Of a stretch of 64,000 nt of DNA, positions 23,070 to 31,806 are shown piece after piece; position 1 is the stretch's first letter, and each line of letters starts with the position of its first letter. The notes below the pieces were generated by a model. That model did no database searches. It saw only the letters and a list, made by a program, of their open reading frames with translations, and had not been told where the DNA came from. Position numbers and translations under genes: made by a program. Source of the DNA: Pseudomonas sp. Os17 (GTDB lineage: Bacteria > Pseudomonadota > Gammaproteobacteria > Pseudomonadales > Pseudomonadaceae); the NCBI RefSeq assembly GCF_001547895.1, contig NZ_AP014627.1:6760001-6824000 (forward strand), in the 5' to 3' direction.

Positions 23070-24062
23070 ATGCTGCACTCGCACCTCACCACCCTCAACG
23101 CCGTTTCCCTGGTGCTCAACACCTTCAAGGAACAGGGCCAGGACAGTGAAGCCCTGTTGGCCGGCAGCGGGATAAACCCCGCCGACCTGAGCCGCGCCGA
23201 TACCCGCATCACCACCAATCAAGAGATGCTGGTGTGCGCCAATGCCGTGGCCCTGCAACGGGACATCGGCCTGGAACTGGGCCGGCGCATGCACGTTTCC
23301 TCCTACGGCATGCTCGGCTATGCCCTGCTCACCAGTGCCACCTTAGGTGACGCTTTGCGCCTGGCCATGCGCTATCCGGCGCTGTTGGGAACACTTTTCG
23401 AACTGAGCCTGGAAGCCGACGGCCCGCGCATCTGGTTCACCGCCGCCGGCTACCGCGAAAGCCCGGCCCTGGCGGCGTTCAATACCGAGTTCTGCCTGGT
23501 GTCGCTGAAGGTCATCTGCGACGACTTGCTCGGCCACCCGCTGCCGCTGCTGGGGGCGCGCTTCGACTACCCGGCGCCGGACTATCAACAGCGCTACCGC
23601 GAGCCCTTCGACTGCCCGCTGCAGTTCAATGCCCGCAGCAACGCCTTCGCCTTCGACCAGCAATGGCTCGAACACCCCCTGCCCCTGGCGGATGCCATCA
23701 CTCACCAGGCCATGGCCGAGCGCTGCCGCAAGCAGAACACCGAGTTCACCGGACGCCAGGCCTGGCTCGGGCGCATCCGCCAGCTGCTGGCGGCGCAACT
23801 GGACGCCGCGCCGGGGCTGGAGGGGCTGGCGGAACAGATGAACTGCTCGGCCCGGACCCTGCGCCGCCACCTGCGCGACCTGGGCTGCAGCTATCAGGAG
23901 CTGCTGGACGAGCTGCGCTTCGAGCGGGCCAAGCAGATGCTCTGCGAAGACCAGATGCCCATCTACCGCATCGCCGAGGCCCTGGGCTTCAGCGAGACCG
24001 CGAGCTTTCGCCATGCCTTCATCCGCTGGAGCGGCGTGGCGCCGAGCCAGTTCCGGCCCTGA
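23070..24062 (+). CDS. AraC family regulator (arabinose-binding-like N domain, OruR/PA type)
   Basis: A 330-residue regulator. The N-terminal 200 residues match the AraC_arabinose-binding_2 type (MLHSHLTTLNAVSLVLNTF, later GRRMHVSSYGMLGYALLTSATLGDAL). The C-terminal hundred contain the double helix-turn-helix with LAEQMNCSARTLRRHL followed by IYRIAEALGFSETASFRHAF, the standard second-helix signature. It is divergent from the secreted-protein gene and lies just upstream of the ankyrin pair; which of these it controls is not evident. Confidence 0.9.
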   Translation: MLHSHLTTLNAVSLVLNTFKEQGQDSEALLAGSGINPADLSRADTRITTNQEMLVCANAVALQRDIGLELGRRMHVSSYGMLGYALLTSATLGDALRLAMRYPALLGTLFELSLEADGPRIWFTAAGYRESPALAAFNTEFCLVSLKVICDDLLGHPLPLLGARFDYPAPDYQQRYREPFDCPLQFNARSNAFAFDQQWLEHPLPLADAITHQAMAERCRKQNTEFTGRQAWLGRIRQLLAAQLDAAPGLEGLAEQMNCSARTLRRHLRDLGCSYQELLDELRFERAKQMLCEDQMPIYRIAEALGFSETASFRHAFIRWSGVAPSQFRP

Positions 24063-24068
24063 GACAAA

Positions 24069-24136
24069 CCCCGGCATAAAGACGCCGATTGCATTACATT
24101 GCCGAGCTTTGAAACCGGCAAGGGACTGCAAGCTTG
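24069..24136 (+). promoter_or_regulatory. Conserved leader shared by both ankyrin genes, copy 1
   Basis: The segment ahead of the first ankyrin gene matches the one ahead of the second (26085-26154). A run of about 20 identical bases centred on GATTGCATTACATTGCC and the AAGGGACTGCAA ribosome-binding block are shared. The TTG start is common to both. Confidence 0.6.
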
Positions 24137-26056
24137 AACCCAATCACAGGCGCCATCGCCCGGCGCATCGGTATTCGCGGGCTGTGTCTGGCACTGGCGC
24201 TGCTGGCGGGCGGCCCCGTTGCCCAGGCCTTCGACCTGTCGAAGATCCGCTGGTGGGAGATGCAGGGCGACATCCTGCTGGACGACCCGGAAACCGCCAC
24301 GCTGCAACTCGAACCCTTTCCCCTGCCCGGGCTGGCCCAGCCACCGGCCCGGCTGATCCTCAGCCAATACCAAGGGCTGTTCTACCTCAACGGCTATGGG
24401 GATGGGCAGTTCCGGCAGCGGGTCTACAAGTCACCGCCCTTGCCGCTGTTCGATGCCCAGGCGCTCCAGGACTGCACGCCCGAGCAGCGCCCCGCAGAGG
24501 CCACCGACAACTGGCCGCCGAGCAAGCAGCTGGAAGCCGCCCTGAGCCTGATCAAACTGAGTTTCGACTGCCAGAGCCCGGGCTGGGAGTTGAGCAATCG
24601 CTATCTGCTGGTGGACAGCCGCGATCCCCAGCGGCCGTTGCTGGCCATCGGTCAGCGCCAGGGCGAGGCACGGATCGACTTCACCCCGCAGCAACCAATC
24701 ACCCCCGAACTGCAGCAGCAATGGCTGCAAGCCCTGCACAAATACCCGAAGCTGCTGGAACCCTTTGACGCCAGCAGCGGCCAGCTGAGCGTCAAGCCCT
24801 ATGCGCCGCCGCCCGGCGCGGATCAGGTCTGGGCGGAGTTCCGCCAGTTGCACGCGCAACTACGCGACGCCAAGGACAAGGCCCCGGGCATCGCCCGGGC
24901 GGAAGCCTTCTTCACCCGCCATGACTTTCGCGCCATCGCCCCCGAGCGCAGTACCTACCCGGGCCTGCTCAACGACATCGCCTATTGGGCCACCGAGGCC
25001 GGCCAGTTGCAGAGCGCCCGGCCCTGGCTGGCCTACGTGCTGCGTCGCGACCCGGGGCGCATGCCGACCTACCTCAACCTGGCGGACCTGGATTGGCGCC
25101 TGTACGAGCAGCAGCCCGCAGACACCCGGCACCGGGGCCGGGCCATGGAGAACTATCGGCTGTACTGCGGGCTGCGCCTGCAACGCCAGCTTGGGGTCCC
25201 CGCCAGGGTCACCCAGCGCCTGGGCCTTGAGGCCCCCAGCGAACAGGCGTGCCAGAGCGCCTGGCCGCTGGTGACAGCGGTGGACCAGGGTGACGCGGGC
25301 GAAGTTCGGCGCCTGCTGCAAAGCGGCCTGCGCGGCGACGTGATCGCCGCCGACGGACGCCCGGCGCTGTTGCACGCCCTGGACAAGCCCGACCTGGACA
25401 TCGCTCGGCTGTTGCTGGCCCATGGCGCCCGCCCACAAGGTCAATACAACGGCCGCACCCAGGTGTTCCTGGCCATGCGCCGCGACCTCAAGGACAACCC
25501 GGACCTGAGCCAGGCCAAACGCCTCAACTTCCTGCTGCAGGCCGGCGCCGCCATCGATGAACAGGATGCCCAGGGCGGCACCGTGCTGCAGGCAATGGCC
25601 AAGGAGCGCGACGACATCGAGCGCTTCAATTGGCTGTTGCAACACCCGCAGGACCTCGACAAACGCAGCGGGCCAGACGGCGAAACCGCGCTGTTCCTGG
25701 CGCTCAAGGGCGGCAACTACGCCGCCGCCAGAGAACTGATAAAGGCCGGTGCCAACCTCAACCTGAGCTACGGCCGCAATGCTTGCGCAGGGCAGCCGAT
25801 TCGCGAAAGCCTGCTGATGATCGTCGCCGAACAGGGCTCGCCCGAGGTCATCAATCCCTGGGTCAGCCAGCAACAGAGCCTGGACATGTTCACCCTGCTG
25901 CTGGAAAAAGGCGCCGACCCCAACCTCGGCCGCTACTGCAAGAACAACGGCTACACCTGGCTGCTGGAGATCATGGCCCGGCGCAAGCGCGACGACATGC
26001 TCAAGGTGCTGCAAGGCTTTGCGCCACCACCGCCGGCGACGGCGTTTCGTCTTTGA
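24134..26056 (+). CDS. Secreted ankyrin-repeat protein, copy 1
   Basis: A 640-residue protein starting at TTG 24134, supported by AAGGGA upstream and by the signal peptide that begins there (MNPITGAIARRIGIRGLCLA, cut likely after VAQA). The first 380 residues are unrecognised, rich in Trp and Pro. From about residue 385 come ankyrin-like units such as DAGEVRRLLQSGLRGDVIAA and DIARLLLAHGARPQGQ, with another at DGETALFLALKGGNYAAARE, and the array continues to near the end. Ankyrin proteins mediate protein contacts; export to the periplasm is inferred. It is tandem with a paralogue at 26152, sharing the start codon and leader. Confidence 0.85.
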   Translation: MNPITGAIARRIGIRGLCLALALLAGGPVAQAFDLSKIRWWEMQGDILLDDPETATLQLEPFPLPGLAQPPARLILSQYQGLFYLNGYGDGQFRQRVYKSPPLPLFDAQALQDCTPEQRPAEATDNWPPSKQLEAALSLIKLSFDCQSPGWELSNRYLLVDSRDPQRPLLAIGQRQGEARIDFTPQQPITPELQQQWLQALHKYPKLLEPFDASSGQLSVKPYAPPPGADQVWAEFRQLHAQLRDAKDKAPGIARAEAFFTRHDFRAIAPERSTYPGLLNDIAYWATEAGQLQSARPWLAYVLRRDPGRMPTYLNLADLDWRLYEQQPADTRHRGRAMENYRLYCGLRLQRQLGVPARVTQRLGLEAPSEQACQSAWPLVTAVDQGDAGEVRRLLQSGLRGDVIAADGRPALLHALDKPDLDIARLLLAHGARPQGQYNGRTQVFLAMRRDLKDNPDLSQAKRLNFLLQAGAAIDEQDAQGGTVLQAMAKERDDIERFNWLLQHPQDLDKRSGPDGETALFLALKGGNYAAARELIKAGANLNLSYGRNACAGQPIRESLLMIVAEQGSPEVINPWVSQQQSLDMFTLLLEKGADPNLGRYCKNNGYTWLLEIMARRKRDDMLKVLQGFAPPPPATAFRL

Positions 26057-26084
26057 CGCGTGGCGCCCGCTGCGCCCCTGAAAC

Positions 26085-26151
26085 AAAGCCCGGCACAACG
26101 GCGCCGATTGCATTACATTGCCGGGCTTTCTACCGGCAAGGGACTGCAACG
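26085..26151 (+). promoter_or_regulatory. Conserved leader shared by both ankyrin genes, copy 2
   Basis: A 10-bp perfect inverted repeat (AAAGCCCGGC at 26085-26094, GCCGGGCTTT at 26120-26129) encloses the GATTGCATTACATT block. Copy 1 retains the layout with two mismatches. It could be a terminator of copy 1, a promoter element or a regulator site. Confidence 0.5.
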
Positions 26152-28077
26152 TTGAAGCTACTCTCAGGCGCCATCGCCCGGCGCATCGGCATTCGCGGGC
26201 TTGGCCTGGCGCTGGCACTGCTGACGGCCGCCCCCGTGGCCCAGGCCTTCGACCTGGACCTGGCCTGGTTCAAATGGTCGGGAATGCGCCGCAACTTCGT
26301 CCTCGACTCCCCGGAAACCGCCACCCTGGAGCTCAAGCCGTTCCCCCTGCCGGGCCTGGAGCGGGTGCCGCTGCGGATTGTCCTGAGCCAGTACCGCGGG
26401 CTGTTCTACTTCAATGCCTACCAGGACCTGAAGTACCGGGAACGGATCTACAAGTCGCCGCCGGTGGCCCTGTTCAGCCCCAAAGAGCTGCGGGCCTGTG
26501 TAGCCCCGGGCGATGACATCCCGGTCAGTGACATCTGGCCCACGAGCAACACCCTGGTCCCCGGCATCAGCCTGACGCCCCTGAGCTTCCAGTGTAAGGA
26601 GCCATCCGAGTGGCAACTTAGCGGGCGCTACCTGCTGGTCGACCAGCGCGATCCGCAGCACCCGCTGCTGGCCATCAGTCACCGCCGGGACCTGAGCCAG
26701 ATGGAATTCACCCCCCTGCAACCCATCAGCGAGGAAACCGGGCAGCAATGGTTGCAGGCCCTGGAGACATTCCCGCGGTGGTTCCGCCCCTTCACCCAAG
26801 GCCGCGGGCCGATCACCATCAACGCCTATGTGCCAGCGCCAGCCTCGAACCCGGACAGTCTCTGGAAAGAGTTCCGCGCGCTGCACGAACAACTGCGCAC
26901 GGCCAAGGACAAACTGCCGGGCATCCGCGCAGTGGAAGACTTCTTCGTCGTCCATGACTTTCGCAGCATCGCCAGCGATCGCCGCGAATACCCCGGCCTG
27001 CTGAATGACATCGCCTTCTGGGCCAGCCAGGCCGGTCAGCTGCAAACTGCCCGCCCCTGGCTCCAGGAAGTGCTGCGCCGCGACCCTGGACGCATGCCGA
27101 CCTACCTCAACCTGGCGGACCTGGACTGGGCGCTGTTCGAACAGCGGCCATTGGACAACGCCCATCAGGGCCGGGCCATCGAGGGCTATCGGGTGTATTG
27201 CGGCCTGCGCCTGCGACGCCAGATGAGCATCCCGCCCCGGGTCCTGCAGCGCCTGGGCCTGAGCGCCGCCAACCCACAGGCGTGCCAGGGCTTCTGGCCG
27301 CTGGTGGACGCGGTGGATGCCGGCGACCTGACCCAAGTGCAGCGCCTGCTGGCCAGCGGCATCAGCGGCGAGGTCATGGCCGACGATGGCCGCAGCGCCC
27401 TGTTGCACGCCCTGGACGCGCCGCACCTGGACATCGCCAGGCTGCTCCTGGAGCACGGCGCCCACACCAGCGGCCTGTACAACTGGACCACCCTGGCGAC
27501 CCTGGCCATGCGCCGCGATCTGGGCGACAGCCCCGACCTGAGCCAGGGCGGACGCCTGAAGTTCCTCATCAAGGCCGGTGTCGCCCTCGACGAACCCGAC
27601 AGCCAGGGCGTGACGCCCCTGATGCAGATGGCCGAGAACAAGCGCAGCCTGCAAGGCTTCACTTGGCTGCTGCAACACCCGCAAAACCTCGACCGGCGCA
27701 CAACCGACAATGGTGAAACCGCGCTGTATCGGGCGTTTTCGGGCAACAACCAGGTGGCCATGAGGCAGCTGATAGAGGCCGGTGCCAACCTCAACCTGAG
27801 CTACGGCCGCGGCACCTGCTACAACCAGCCCGTCGGCGAAAGCCTGCTGACCCTGGTGGCCGACAAGACCTCCGCCGACGCCCAGTCGCCCTCCGTCAGC
27901 CAGCAGGACACCCTGGAGCTGTTCGCCCTGCTGCTGGAGAAAGGCGCCGACCCGACTGTCGGCCAGCACTGCGAGAAAAAGGGCTACACCCTGTTGCTGG
28001 AAGCCATCGCCCGGAACAAACGCGAGGACATGCTCAAGGTGCTGCAGCGCTACGTTCCCGCCCCACCTGCCGGCTGA
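26152..28077 (+). CDS. Secreted ankyrin-repeat protein, copy 2
   Basis: A 641-residue paralogue of the gene before it, with the same TTG start, signal peptide (KLLSGAIARRIGIRGLGLAL, then APVAQAF), unknown N-terminal region and ankyrin units (DLTQVQRLLASGISGEVMAD, then DIARLLLEHGAHTSG, then NNQVAMRQLIEAGANLNLSY). The two are alike over their full length but have diverged in many positions, so the duplication is not recent. The frame stays open far upstream into the first gene, but the TTG with its AAGGGA binding site matches copy 1 precisely. A GC-rich hairpin follows the stop. Confidence 0.85.
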   Translation: MKLLSGAIARRIGIRGLGLALALLTAAPVAQAFDLDLAWFKWSGMRRNFVLDSPETATLELKPFPLPGLERVPLRIVLSQYRGLFYFNAYQDLKYRERIYKSPPVALFSPKELRACVAPGDDIPVSDIWPTSNTLVPGISLTPLSFQCKEPSEWQLSGRYLLVDQRDPQHPLLAISHRRDLSQMEFTPLQPISEETGQQWLQALETFPRWFRPFTQGRGPITINAYVPAPASNPDSLWKEFRALHEQLRTAKDKLPGIRAVEDFFVVHDFRSIASDRREYPGLLNDIAFWASQAGQLQTARPWLQEVLRRDPGRMPTYLNLADLDWALFEQRPLDNAHQGRAIEGYRVYCGLRLRRQMSIPPRVLQRLGLSAANPQACQGFWPLVDAVDAGDLTQVQRLLASGISGEVMADDGRSALLHALDAPHLDIARLLLEHGAHTSGLYNWTTLATLAMRRDLGDSPDLSQGGRLKFLIKAGVALDEPDSQGVTPLMQMAENKRSLQGFTWLLQHPQNLDRRTTDNGETALYRAFSGNNQVAMRQLIEAGANLNLSYGRGTCYNQPVGESLLTLVADKTSADAQSPSVSQQDTLELFALLLEKGADPTVGQHCEKKGYTLLLEAIARNKREDMLKVLQRYVPAPPAG

Positions 28078-28084
28078 GATCCGT

Positions 28085-28105
28085 GGCGCCCCGCAATGGG
28101 GCGCC
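28085..28105 (+). terminator. Possible terminator after the ankyrin pair
   Basis: An 8-bp perfect stem (GGCGCCCC with GGGGCGCC, loop GCAAT) lies eight bases after the stop. Only CTCTTT follows downstream, so it is a weak terminator at best. Confidence 0.5.
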
Positions 28106-28240
28106 GCGCCTCTTTAAGGGGCGAATTTCGGTCAAACACTTTGGCCAGATCGATCCCCTTTTGGCCGCTCCTGCCGTTCTCCGAAACCCCGCGCCCCGCA
28201 AGACTGTGAGCCACCGAATCAGCCTGCGGAGAACAAGAAA

Positions 28241-29272
28241 ATGCTGACGATCTACTCGGACGATCACCACCTGCACCACGGCCGTTGTGAACTCATCGAC
28301 GGGCAACTGATGCCCTGTTTCGAAATGCCTTCCCGGGCCGACCACGTGCTGGACCGGGTGCAACAGCGCAACCTCGGTCCGGTCGAGGCACCCAGGGACT
28401 TCGGCCTGGAGCCTATCGAGCGCATCCACAGCCGGGCCTACCTGGACTTCTTCAAGGGCGCCTGGGAACGCTGGGCGGCACAGGGCATCGACGGCGACCT
28501 GCTGCCCTACACCTGGCCGGCGCGCACCCTGCGCAGCGTGATTCCCACCAGCCTCCACGGCCAGTTGGGCTACTACAGCTTCGACGGCGGCGCGCCGATC
28601 ACCGCCGGCACCTGGCAGGCGGCCTACAGCGCAGCACAGGTGGCGCTGACCGCCCAGGCCCATATCCAGAACGGCGCCCACAGCGCCTTCGCCCTGTGCC
28701 GGCCACCGGGACACCACGCCGCCAGCGACCTGATGGGCGGTTACTGCTACCTGAACAACGCTGCCATCGCCGCCCAGGCGTTCCTCGACCAGGGCCACCG
28801 GAAAGTCGCGATCCTCGATGTCGACTACCACCACGGCAACGGCACCCAGTCGATTTTCTATGAGCGCAGCGACGTGCTCTTCACCTCGATCCACGGCCAC
28901 CCGGAAGCCGAGTTCCCGTTCTTCCTGGGCTATGCCGACGAATGCGGCGAAGGCGCCGGGGAAGGTTTCAACTTCAACTACCCACTGGCCGCCGGCAGCG
29001 GCTGGGACCTGTGGAGCGCGGCCCTGGAGCAGGCCTGCGACGAGATCCAGCGCTTTGGCGCCGACATCATCGTGGTGTCCCTGGGCGTGGACACCTTCAA
29101 GGACGACCCGATCTCGCAATTCAAACTCGACAGCCCGGATTACCTGGCCATGGGCAAGCGCATCGCCGCCCTCGGCAAGCCGACGCTGTTCGTCATGGAA
29201 GGCGGTTACGCGGTAGCAGAAATCGGCATCAACGCCGTGAACGTTCTCGAAGGTTTTCAAAGCGCCCAGTGA
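28241..29272 (+). CDS. Acetylpolyamine amidohydrolase (histone deacetylase family)
   Basis: A 343-residue zinc hydrolase of the arginase/deacetylase fold. Asp195 and His197 (in ILDVDYHHGNG) together with Asp284 (in SLGVDTF) are the zinc ligands, and His158/His159 in RPPGHHA the catalytic pair. These positions equal those of the characterised acetylpolyamine deacetylases. The enzyme removes acetyl from acetylputrescine, acetylcadaverine or acetylspermidine so the amines can be catabolised. It lies 12 bases before a polyamine-binding protein gene with which it forms an operon. CGGAGAAC precedes the ATG. Confidence 0.92.
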   Translation: MLTIYSDDHHLHHGRCELIDGQLMPCFEMPSRADHVLDRVQQRNLGPVEAPRDFGLEPIERIHSRAYLDFFKGAWERWAAQGIDGDLLPYTWPARTLRSVIPTSLHGQLGYYSFDGGAPITAGTWQAAYSAAQVALTAQAHIQNGAHSAFALCRPPGHHAASDLMGGYCYLNNAAIAAQAFLDQGHRKVAILDVDYHHGNGTQSIFYERSDVLFTSIHGHPEAEFPFFLGYADECGEGAGEGFNFNYPLAAGSGWDLWSAALEQACDEIQRFGADIIVVSLGVDTFKDDPISQFKLDSPDYLAMGKRIAALGKPTLFVMEGGYAVAEIGINAVNVLEGFQSAQ

Positions 29273-29284
29273 GGGATTCGCATC

Positions 29285-30385
29285 ATGCAAAGACTCAAAC
29301 GCTTAGTGATTCCCGCCCTGTGCGCCAGCCTGCTGGGCACCGCCGCCCACGCCGAAGAGCGCACGCTGCGGGTGTACAACTGGTTCGACTACATCACCCC
29401 CAAGGCCCTGGAGGATTTCAAGGCGCAGAACAGCCAGGTGAAGCTGGTCTACGACATCTTCGACACCAACGAAGCCCTGGAGGCCAAGCTGCTGACCGGC
29501 AACTCCGGGTATGACGTGGTGGTGCCGTCCAACGTGTTCCTGGCCAAGCAGATCGAGGCCGGGGTGTTCCAGCCCCTGGACCGCAGCAAGCTGCCCAACT
29601 GGAACCACCTGGACCCCAAGCTGATGAAGCTGATCGAGGCCAACGACCCGGGCAACCAATTCGCCGTGCCCTACATGTACGGCACCATCCTGATCGGCTT
29701 CAACCCGGACAAGGTCAAGGCCGCCCTGGGCGACCAGGCGCCGGTGGACAGCTGGGACCTGATCTTCAAGGAAGAGAACATCAGCAAGCTCAAGCAGTGC
29801 GGCGTGGCCCTGCTGGATTCGCCGTCGGAAATCCTGCCCCTGGCCCTGCAGCACCTGGGCCTGGACCCCAACAGCAAGAAGCCGGCGGACTACGAGAAAG
29901 CTGAAGCGCTGCTGATGAAGATTCGCCCGTACATCACCTACTTCCATTCGTCCAAGTACATGGCCGACATCGCCAACGGCGACATCTGCGTGGCCGTGGG
30001 TTATTCGGGGAGCTTCTCCCAGGCCGCCAACCGCGCCAAGGAGGCCAAGAACGGCGTGACCGTGGACATGCGCCTGCCCAAGGAAGGCGCGCCGATCTGG
30101 TTCGACATGCTGGCGATCCCCAAGGGCGCCAAGGATCCGCAAGACGCCTACACTTTCATCAACTACCTGCTGCAACCCCAGGTGATCGCCCCGGTCAGCG
30201 ACTTTGTCGGTTACCCGAACCCGAACAAGGACGCCACGGAGCTGGTGGACCCTTCGATCCGCAACAACCCCAACCTGTATCCGACAGCAGCGGCGATGAA
30301 CACCCTGTATACCCTGCAGCCGCTGCCCCGTGATGCGGAGCGGGCGCGGACCCGGGCCTGGACCAAGATCAAGTCCGGCACCTGA
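29285..30385 (+). CDS. Polyamine ABC transporter substrate-binding protein (PotF/SpuD-like)
   Basis: A 366-residue periplasmic binding protein with a signal peptide (LVIPALCASLLGTAAHA, mature start EERTLRVYNW). RVYNWFDYITPKALEDF is the PotF/PotD/SpuD signature with the tryptophan that stacks on the polyamine; GYDVVVPSNVFLAKQI and NDPGNQFAVPYMYGT are the other ligand-wall segments. Putrescine or a related (acetyl)amine is the likely ligand, given the deacetylase gene directly before. No permease or ATPase gene adjoins it, so it must use components encoded elsewhere. A REP doublet follows. Confidence 0.92.
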   Translation: MQRLKRLVIPALCASLLGTAAHAEERTLRVYNWFDYITPKALEDFKAQNSQVKLVYDIFDTNEALEAKLLTGNSGYDVVVPSNVFLAKQIEAGVFQPLDRSKLPNWNHLDPKLMKLIEANDPGNQFAVPYMYGTILIGFNPDKVKAALGDQAPVDSWDLIFKEENISKLKQCGVALLDSPSEILPLALQHLGLDPNSKKPADYEKAEALLMKIRPYITYFHSSKYMADIANGDICVAVGYSGSFSQAANRAKEAKNGVTVDMRLPKEGAPIWFDMLAIPKGAKDPQDAYTFINYLLQPQVIAPVSDFVGYPNPNKDATELVDPSIRNNPNLYPTAAAMNTLYTLQPLPRDAERARTRAWTKIKSGT

Positions 30386-30415
30386 CCCTCATCCAGGACG
30401 GGAACCGCGCTCCCT

Positions 30416-30545
30416 GTGGCGAGCGAGCTTGCTCGCGCTGGATGGCGCAGCAAGCCCAAGAGCGGTTTCCCGGTTCTGCCTGATACACCGCACAGCCGGC
30501 TTTACGACCGCTGCGCGGCCGAGCGGGAGCACGCTCCCTCGCCAC
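30416..30545. repeat. REP doublet (GTGGCGA...TCGCCAC family)
   Basis: 130 bases with inverted ends, the counterpart of 3151-3281. It lies between the convergent binding-protein and YeeE/YedE genes. Confidence 0.75.
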
Positions 30546-30554
30546 GAAAAGTGC

Positions 30555-31766
30555 TCAGCAGCCGCTGAGGCCTTGGGGGCTGCGCTCTGCGGCGAAGAAC
30601 CAGGGCCGCAGGCGCACGCCGACGCCGTTGCCGATAAAGGCCGCCACCAACCACAGCCAGCCATGCAGGCTGCCGGAGGCGATGCCGCTGAAGTAGGCGC
30701 CGATGTTGCAGCCATAGGCCAGGCGCGAGCCGTAGCCCAGCAGCAGCCCGCCGATCACCGCCGCCACCAGGGAACGGGCGGGGATCTTCAGGCTCGGGGC
30801 AAAACGTCCCGCCAGTCCCGCTGCCAACAAGGCCCCCAGGACGATGCCGATGTCCATGACGCTGGTGATGTCCTGCCACACCGGGGCCGCCAGGGCCTTG
30901 GCATTCGCCGCACTCTGCCAGAACACCCAACTGCCCACGTCCACGCCCAAGCCACTGGCGACTTTCGCCCCCCACAGGGCGAACGCCGAGGTGATGCCCC
31001 ACGGGCGCCCGGCCAGGGCCAGGGTGGCGAAGTTGAGCAACGCCAGGGCCACCGCGCCCCAGACCAGCGGCCAGGGGCCGCGCAGCAGGCGGCGCCAGCC
31101 CTGGTGCGGGCTGGCGACCGGGGCTTCGAGGCGGCCATGGCGGCGCTTTTCCAGGGTCTGGGTGAGCAAGGCGATCAGCGCGAACAGGCACAGGCTCAAG
31201 CCCAGGGCCGGGCCGACGCCGAAGCTCTGGACGATGGAAATCGGCGGCAGCGACGGCAGGGCGAACCACCAGTCCACATGCTGGGTGGCGAGCAGCGAAC
31301 CGCAGATGAAGAACGCCAGGGTCACCAGCATCCGCGCATTGCCGCCGCCGACGGTGAACAGGGTGCCCGACGCGCAGCCGCCACCCAGTTGCATGCCGAT
31401 ACCGAAGATAAAGGCGCCGACGATCACCGACACCCCGGCCGGCGCCACCAGCCCCACCACCGGCTGGCCGAACAGGCTGCCCGCCCCCAGCGCCGGGAAA
31501 AACAGCAACACCGCCAGGGCCAGCATGACCATCTGCGCCCGCAGGCCGGCGCCACGCCGATCACGGATAAACACCCGCCAGGCCGAGGTGAAACCAAAGG
31601 CCGCGTGATACAGGGTCAACCCCAGGGCCGCCCCCAGCAGCAACAGCAGCACCTGCCGAGCCCCGACCTGGACCTGCAGGAACAAGGCGCCAAGCACCAA
31701 CAGCAGCAAGGCGCACAGCGGGGCGCCGAACTTGCGTTCAGGCGCCAGGGAGAGGGTCTGGCTCAT
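30555..31766 (-). CDS. YeeE/YedE (TsuA-like) sulfur-compound transporter
   Basis: A 403-residue integral membrane protein with about nine or ten hydrophobic segments. Two conserved cysteine motifs are visible: GGGCASGTLFTVGGGN and YGCNIGAYFSGIASGSLHGW. In the thiosulfate transporter TsuA equivalent cysteines line the path and relay the sulfur anion, so uptake of thiosulfate or a similar compound is inferred. I start at 31766 (MSQTLSLAP); the longer frame runs back into the MocR gene. It is on the same strand as the MocR-type regulator with a 40-base gap and may be controlled by it. Confidence 0.85.
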   Translation of the reverse strand: MSQTLSLAPERKFGAPLCALLLLVLGALFLQVQVGARQVLLLLLGAALGLTLYHAAFGFTSAWRVFIRDRRGAGLRAQMVMLALAVLLFFPALGAGSLFGQPVVGLVAPAGVSVIVGAFIFGIGMQLGGGCASGTLFTVGGGNARMLVTLAFFICGSLLATQHVDWWFALPSLPPISIVQSFGVGPALGLSLCLFALIALLTQTLEKRRHGRLEAPVASPHQGWRRLLRGPWPLVWGAVALALLNFATLALAGRPWGITSAFALWGAKVASGLGVDVGSWVFWQSAANAKALAAPVWQDITSVMDIGIVLGALLAAGLAGRFAPSLKIPARSLVAAVIGGLLLGYGSRLAYGCNIGAYFSGIASGSLHGWLWLVAAFIGNGVGVRLRPWFFAAERSPQGLSGC

Positions 31767-31806
31767 GGGAATGCTCGGGCAGGAAAGGACCCGCGAGTAT
31801 ACCCGC

